Positions 20,138 to 23,122 of a stretch of 23,122 nt of DNA are shown here, in pieces. The translations under genes were made by a program, and so were the position numbers. The stretch is taken from contig LLEY01000333.1 of assembly GCA_001414485.1 (NCBI GenBank), forward strand, positions 1-23,122. The letters run 5' to 3'. Under the pieces are notes generated by a model. The model was not told the DNA's origin. It worked only from the letters and a program-made list of their open reading frames with translations, and did no database searches. The DNA is from Calycina herbarum (lineage: Eukaryota; Ascomycota; Leotiomycetes; Helotiales; Pezizellaceae). Every line of letters begins with the position of its first letter. Within the stretch, counting starts at the first letter, position 1.

Positions 20138-20173
20138 CCCTGTTGACCCTGTTGACCCTGTTCACCCTGTTCA
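20138..20173. repeat. Four tandem copies of a 9-bp unit upstream of 14-3-3
   Basis: Two copies of CCCTGTTGA are followed by two copies of CCCTGTTCA, head to tail without gaps, then CCCCC. The split into two pairs with one base difference suggests stepwise duplication. It lies about 300 bp before the candidate 5'UTR intron donor, in the likely promoter. Confidence 0.9.
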
Positions 20174-20438
20174 CCCCCGTCCAGCCAGTCAAGTCACTCC
20201 ACTAGCGTCCCAAGTTGGCCCTGCGCTGCTGGCCCTGCTTCGATCAACTTCTCCAATTCCGCCTCGCTCGATCCCCAACTCAACCCAACCCAACCTAACC
20301 TCACATCTACAATCTGGAAAAGCCGCACCCGTTCGCTGACCCCTCTACACGTCGCATACCAAATCTACCGCCCAACACAAACCCACGCTGATTACTGTCC
20401 CCATCAGTATTACCCAACACCCAACACCCCACAGTCCG

Positions 20439-20922
20439 GTGAGAATCTTTCCCTCTATTCCGTCATCCCCTCCTTTAGCCCCCTTGACGCTGCCATCCCT
20501 CTCCGCCATCAGGCAACTTTGGGAATGGCCTCAAGAAGGCACTCGATCCGTCACGGCCTCAAGCCAGCGGTCAAGCCAGCGGTCATGCCACGCTGTGTCC
20601 CTATGATCTGGTACCGCAGATTACCCAGGCTTGCGATTGCCCCTCCTATATGCTGAGGGGTACCCGTCGAGATGCACCACTGATTGCAGGTTACTTCTAT
20701 GACAGATGAGCATCTGCTGCTATCCCATCATCTGAGATTTGGTGGCAGTCTGCCGTGCGGCGCATAATTTCCAAAGCGTGGGAGGCGCGTCAACGCAGGT
20801 GGCCGATCATTCACTAGACAAGCCCTGGCCGCCTCCCCCTTCCACACCCCAACCTCTCTCTCCTTGTTTTCAACAACATCAACTTCTTCCTCGACACCGC
20901 GCTAACCCAACAACCATCACAG
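20439..20922 (+). other. Candidate 5'UTR intron of the 14-3-3 gene
   Basis: A donor GTGAGA at 20439, a branch-point GCTAAC at about 20901-20906, and an acceptor CATCACAG ending at 20922 fit in order and spacing. Removal leaves only 19 nt between the junction and the start codon. At 484 nt it is much longer than the gene's coding introns (54-72 nt), as is usual for 5'UTR introns. The acceptor half is strong; the donor is a less certain choice. Confidence 0.5.
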
Positions 20923-20941
20923 ATCTCTCTCAACCGCAACC

Positions 20942-21977
<1,036 letters not shown>

Positions 21978-23103
21978 ATGGTCGATTTTGGCGTTGATGT
22001 TTGGTCCTCTGGGTACACGTGAGATGGGAACTAGGGCGGGATATTGCATGTTTAGGCATATGTGATGAAGAAAGGGGCGAGTATCAAGTTAGGCGCTTTT
22101 TGGAGGTCGATTCGCAACTTAATATTGCATTTGGACTCCATGCACTGAACTGCGGTTTGCCACTTCTCATATCACAGCCAAAGACACTTAGAGACAGTCA
22201 GCATCTTTTTGTTTTCTCCGACAGACCTCACGTCATGTTACGATTGATGCAGGCTCATGGCTTTGTTTTCGCGCTGGCTCCTTTTTCGATTAGACTACAA
22301 AAAAATAGCAAATTCAATCAAAACCAAAGCTCCTTGTTCCTGGAGCCTTTTTTCTCAAGTTGCGTTTCTTCCAGGTTGTATTTATTGGACTTTATTGGAC
22401 CTATACTTATCTGCCTGAGCTAATAAAACTTCCAAATCTGGGGCTTTGCTTGCTTTGTAAGTGATCACCTGTGACTTGAAATGTTGGCTGGCCTGTAACA
22501 TTTCGAGCCTTTCGCAACTCAGCCCCTAACTCCCAACACGCTTCATTAAGCGGGATTCAAATGCAGTTGCTTTTTGTTTCAGTATTTGGATACTCAGATT
22601 TACGGCATTTTGAACCAGAACTGACCAAAAATGACCAAGTCACAAAGCACATTATCCATAGTCCTTAAAATTACAAGTTCTGAAATTTGCCTCTTTTTCA
22701 CTATCGCATTCTTATTCTACTATCCCTTGCTCTAGTTTTTGTAGTCGTTTTTTCCCTTTCAAGTGGAGTTCTCTCCCCCCCCAAAAAAGGCATATTGAAT
22801 TCCATGTCTGCGCGAAATGCCAGAGTATCTAAGTTTGGGGCTTGGTAGTGATGTGATAAGCTCTTGTCGGTGATGTGAAATGTTGTTTAATTAATGATTT
22901 ATATGTGAATTTGGAGCCTTCTTCACTCCCAAATCTCCGGCATTGGGGGAGTCGATTATGATGGTTTTGTTTGACTTATGGGCAATCTTCGAACTTGGAA
23001 GGACTTGAGCGTCCCAGTTTGGAACCAAAAAGACGCGAGGTTCTACGATTCGGGGAATAGAGGTGGGAATTCTACCCTGGAAATTGTAAGGGCCGATGCA
23101 TGA
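21978..23103 (+). other. 3' flank of the 14-3-3 gene, no further gene seen
   Basis: The first 450 bases are probably 3'UTR; an AATAAA hexamer at 22422-22427 is a candidate poly(A) signal. Just before it, a 10-bp unit TTTATTGGAC is tandemly duplicated at 22381-22400. The plus-strand frame at 22001-22423 (140 codons) has no recognisable domain and ends at the poly(A) candidate. Beyond 22430 the sequence is A/T-rich with no supported gene. Confidence 0.5.
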
Positions 23104-23122
23104 GGGGGGGGGGGGGGGGGGG
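23104..23122. repeat. Homopolymer G run at the window edge
   Basis: Nineteen consecutive G residues end the window. A run like this at the very end of a sequence is typical of a contig end, where assembly stopped at a homopolymer, or of no-signal base calls in two-colour sequencing chemistry. It is unlikely to reflect real biology. Confidence 0.85.

Larger units (their letters stand above)
18970..20941. promoter_or_regulatory. Divergent region between INH1 and 14-3-3, with 14-3-3 leader
   Basis: Nearly 2 kb separates the two divergent start codons. The 14-3-3 side (about 20,100-20,940) is strongly C/T-rich with many CCCAAC, CAACC and ACCCAACAC blocks, typical of a highly expressed fungal promoter and leader. 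It also holds a 9-bp tandem array and a candidate 5'UTR intron. A plus-strand frame at 19262-19615 (117 codons) ends in an AAG|GTAGGT donor-like site, but I recognise nothing in it. Confidence 0.5.

Noticed and set aside
22001..22423. Plus-strand frame of 140 codons after the 14-3-3 stop
   Set aside because: It lies in the 3'UTR, has no domain, and ends at the poly(A)-signal candidate.
23104..23122. Terminal G run considered as a G-quadruplex or telomere-related feature
   Set aside because: It is a pure homopolymer at the window end and most simply an assembly or base-calling artefact.

Overview
This window is nuclear DNA from a filamentous ascomycete (Pezizomycotina). The evidence is short introns (about 50-180 nt) with GTANGT-type donors, CTAAC/CTGAC branch points and YAG acceptors, and five core eukaryotic genes in fungal-type versions. 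I lean towards Leotiomycetes (Botrytis/Sclerotinia-like) from protein style and base composition, but that is inference. The last 19 bases are one G run at the window edge, which looks like a contig end.

Layout: positions 1 to about 7,300 hold no gene I can recognise. About 7,300-10,027 looks like promoter and a very long, pyrimidine-rich 5' leader with one good candidate 5'UTR intron. It leads into a three-RRM RNA-binding protein of the Nam8/Csx1/TIA-1 type (10028-11645, +, 5 exons). About 2.1 kb of non-coding DNA separates this from a convergent gene (13743-15533, -, 3 exons) for an AP-1/clathrin accessory protein resembling yeast Laa2. That gene shares a ~650 bp divergent promoter region with the nucleoporin gene NSP1 (16186-17983, +, 2 coding exons plus a 5'UTR intron). 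NSP1 converges on the mitochondrial ATP synthase inhibitor IF1/INH1 (18468-18969, -, 3 exons). After another ~2 kb divergent intergenic region comes a 14-3-3 gene (20942-21977, +, 5 coding exons plus a probable 5'UTR intron). The 3' flank runs to the window end.

The genes do not form a pathway cluster. They cover post-transcriptional control, trans-Golgi/endosome sorting, nuclear transport, protection from ATP hydrolysis when mitochondria lose their proton gradient, and phospho-protein signalling. All five reading frames look intact after splicing.

I found no convincing undescribed system, mobile element, CRISPR array, rRNA or tRNA. The most interesting features are at gene-structure level: stop codons placed at or inside splice sites (RNA-binding protein and IF1), a stopless 3n intron plus a NAGNAG acceptor in the LAA2-like gene, a threefold ~61-residue repeat in that protein, an NSP1 FG domain with no acidic residues and no arginine, and long leaders with ~475-nt candidate introns upstream of two regulatory genes. 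All splice models come from reading consensus sites and frame by eye; no transcript data or database search was available.
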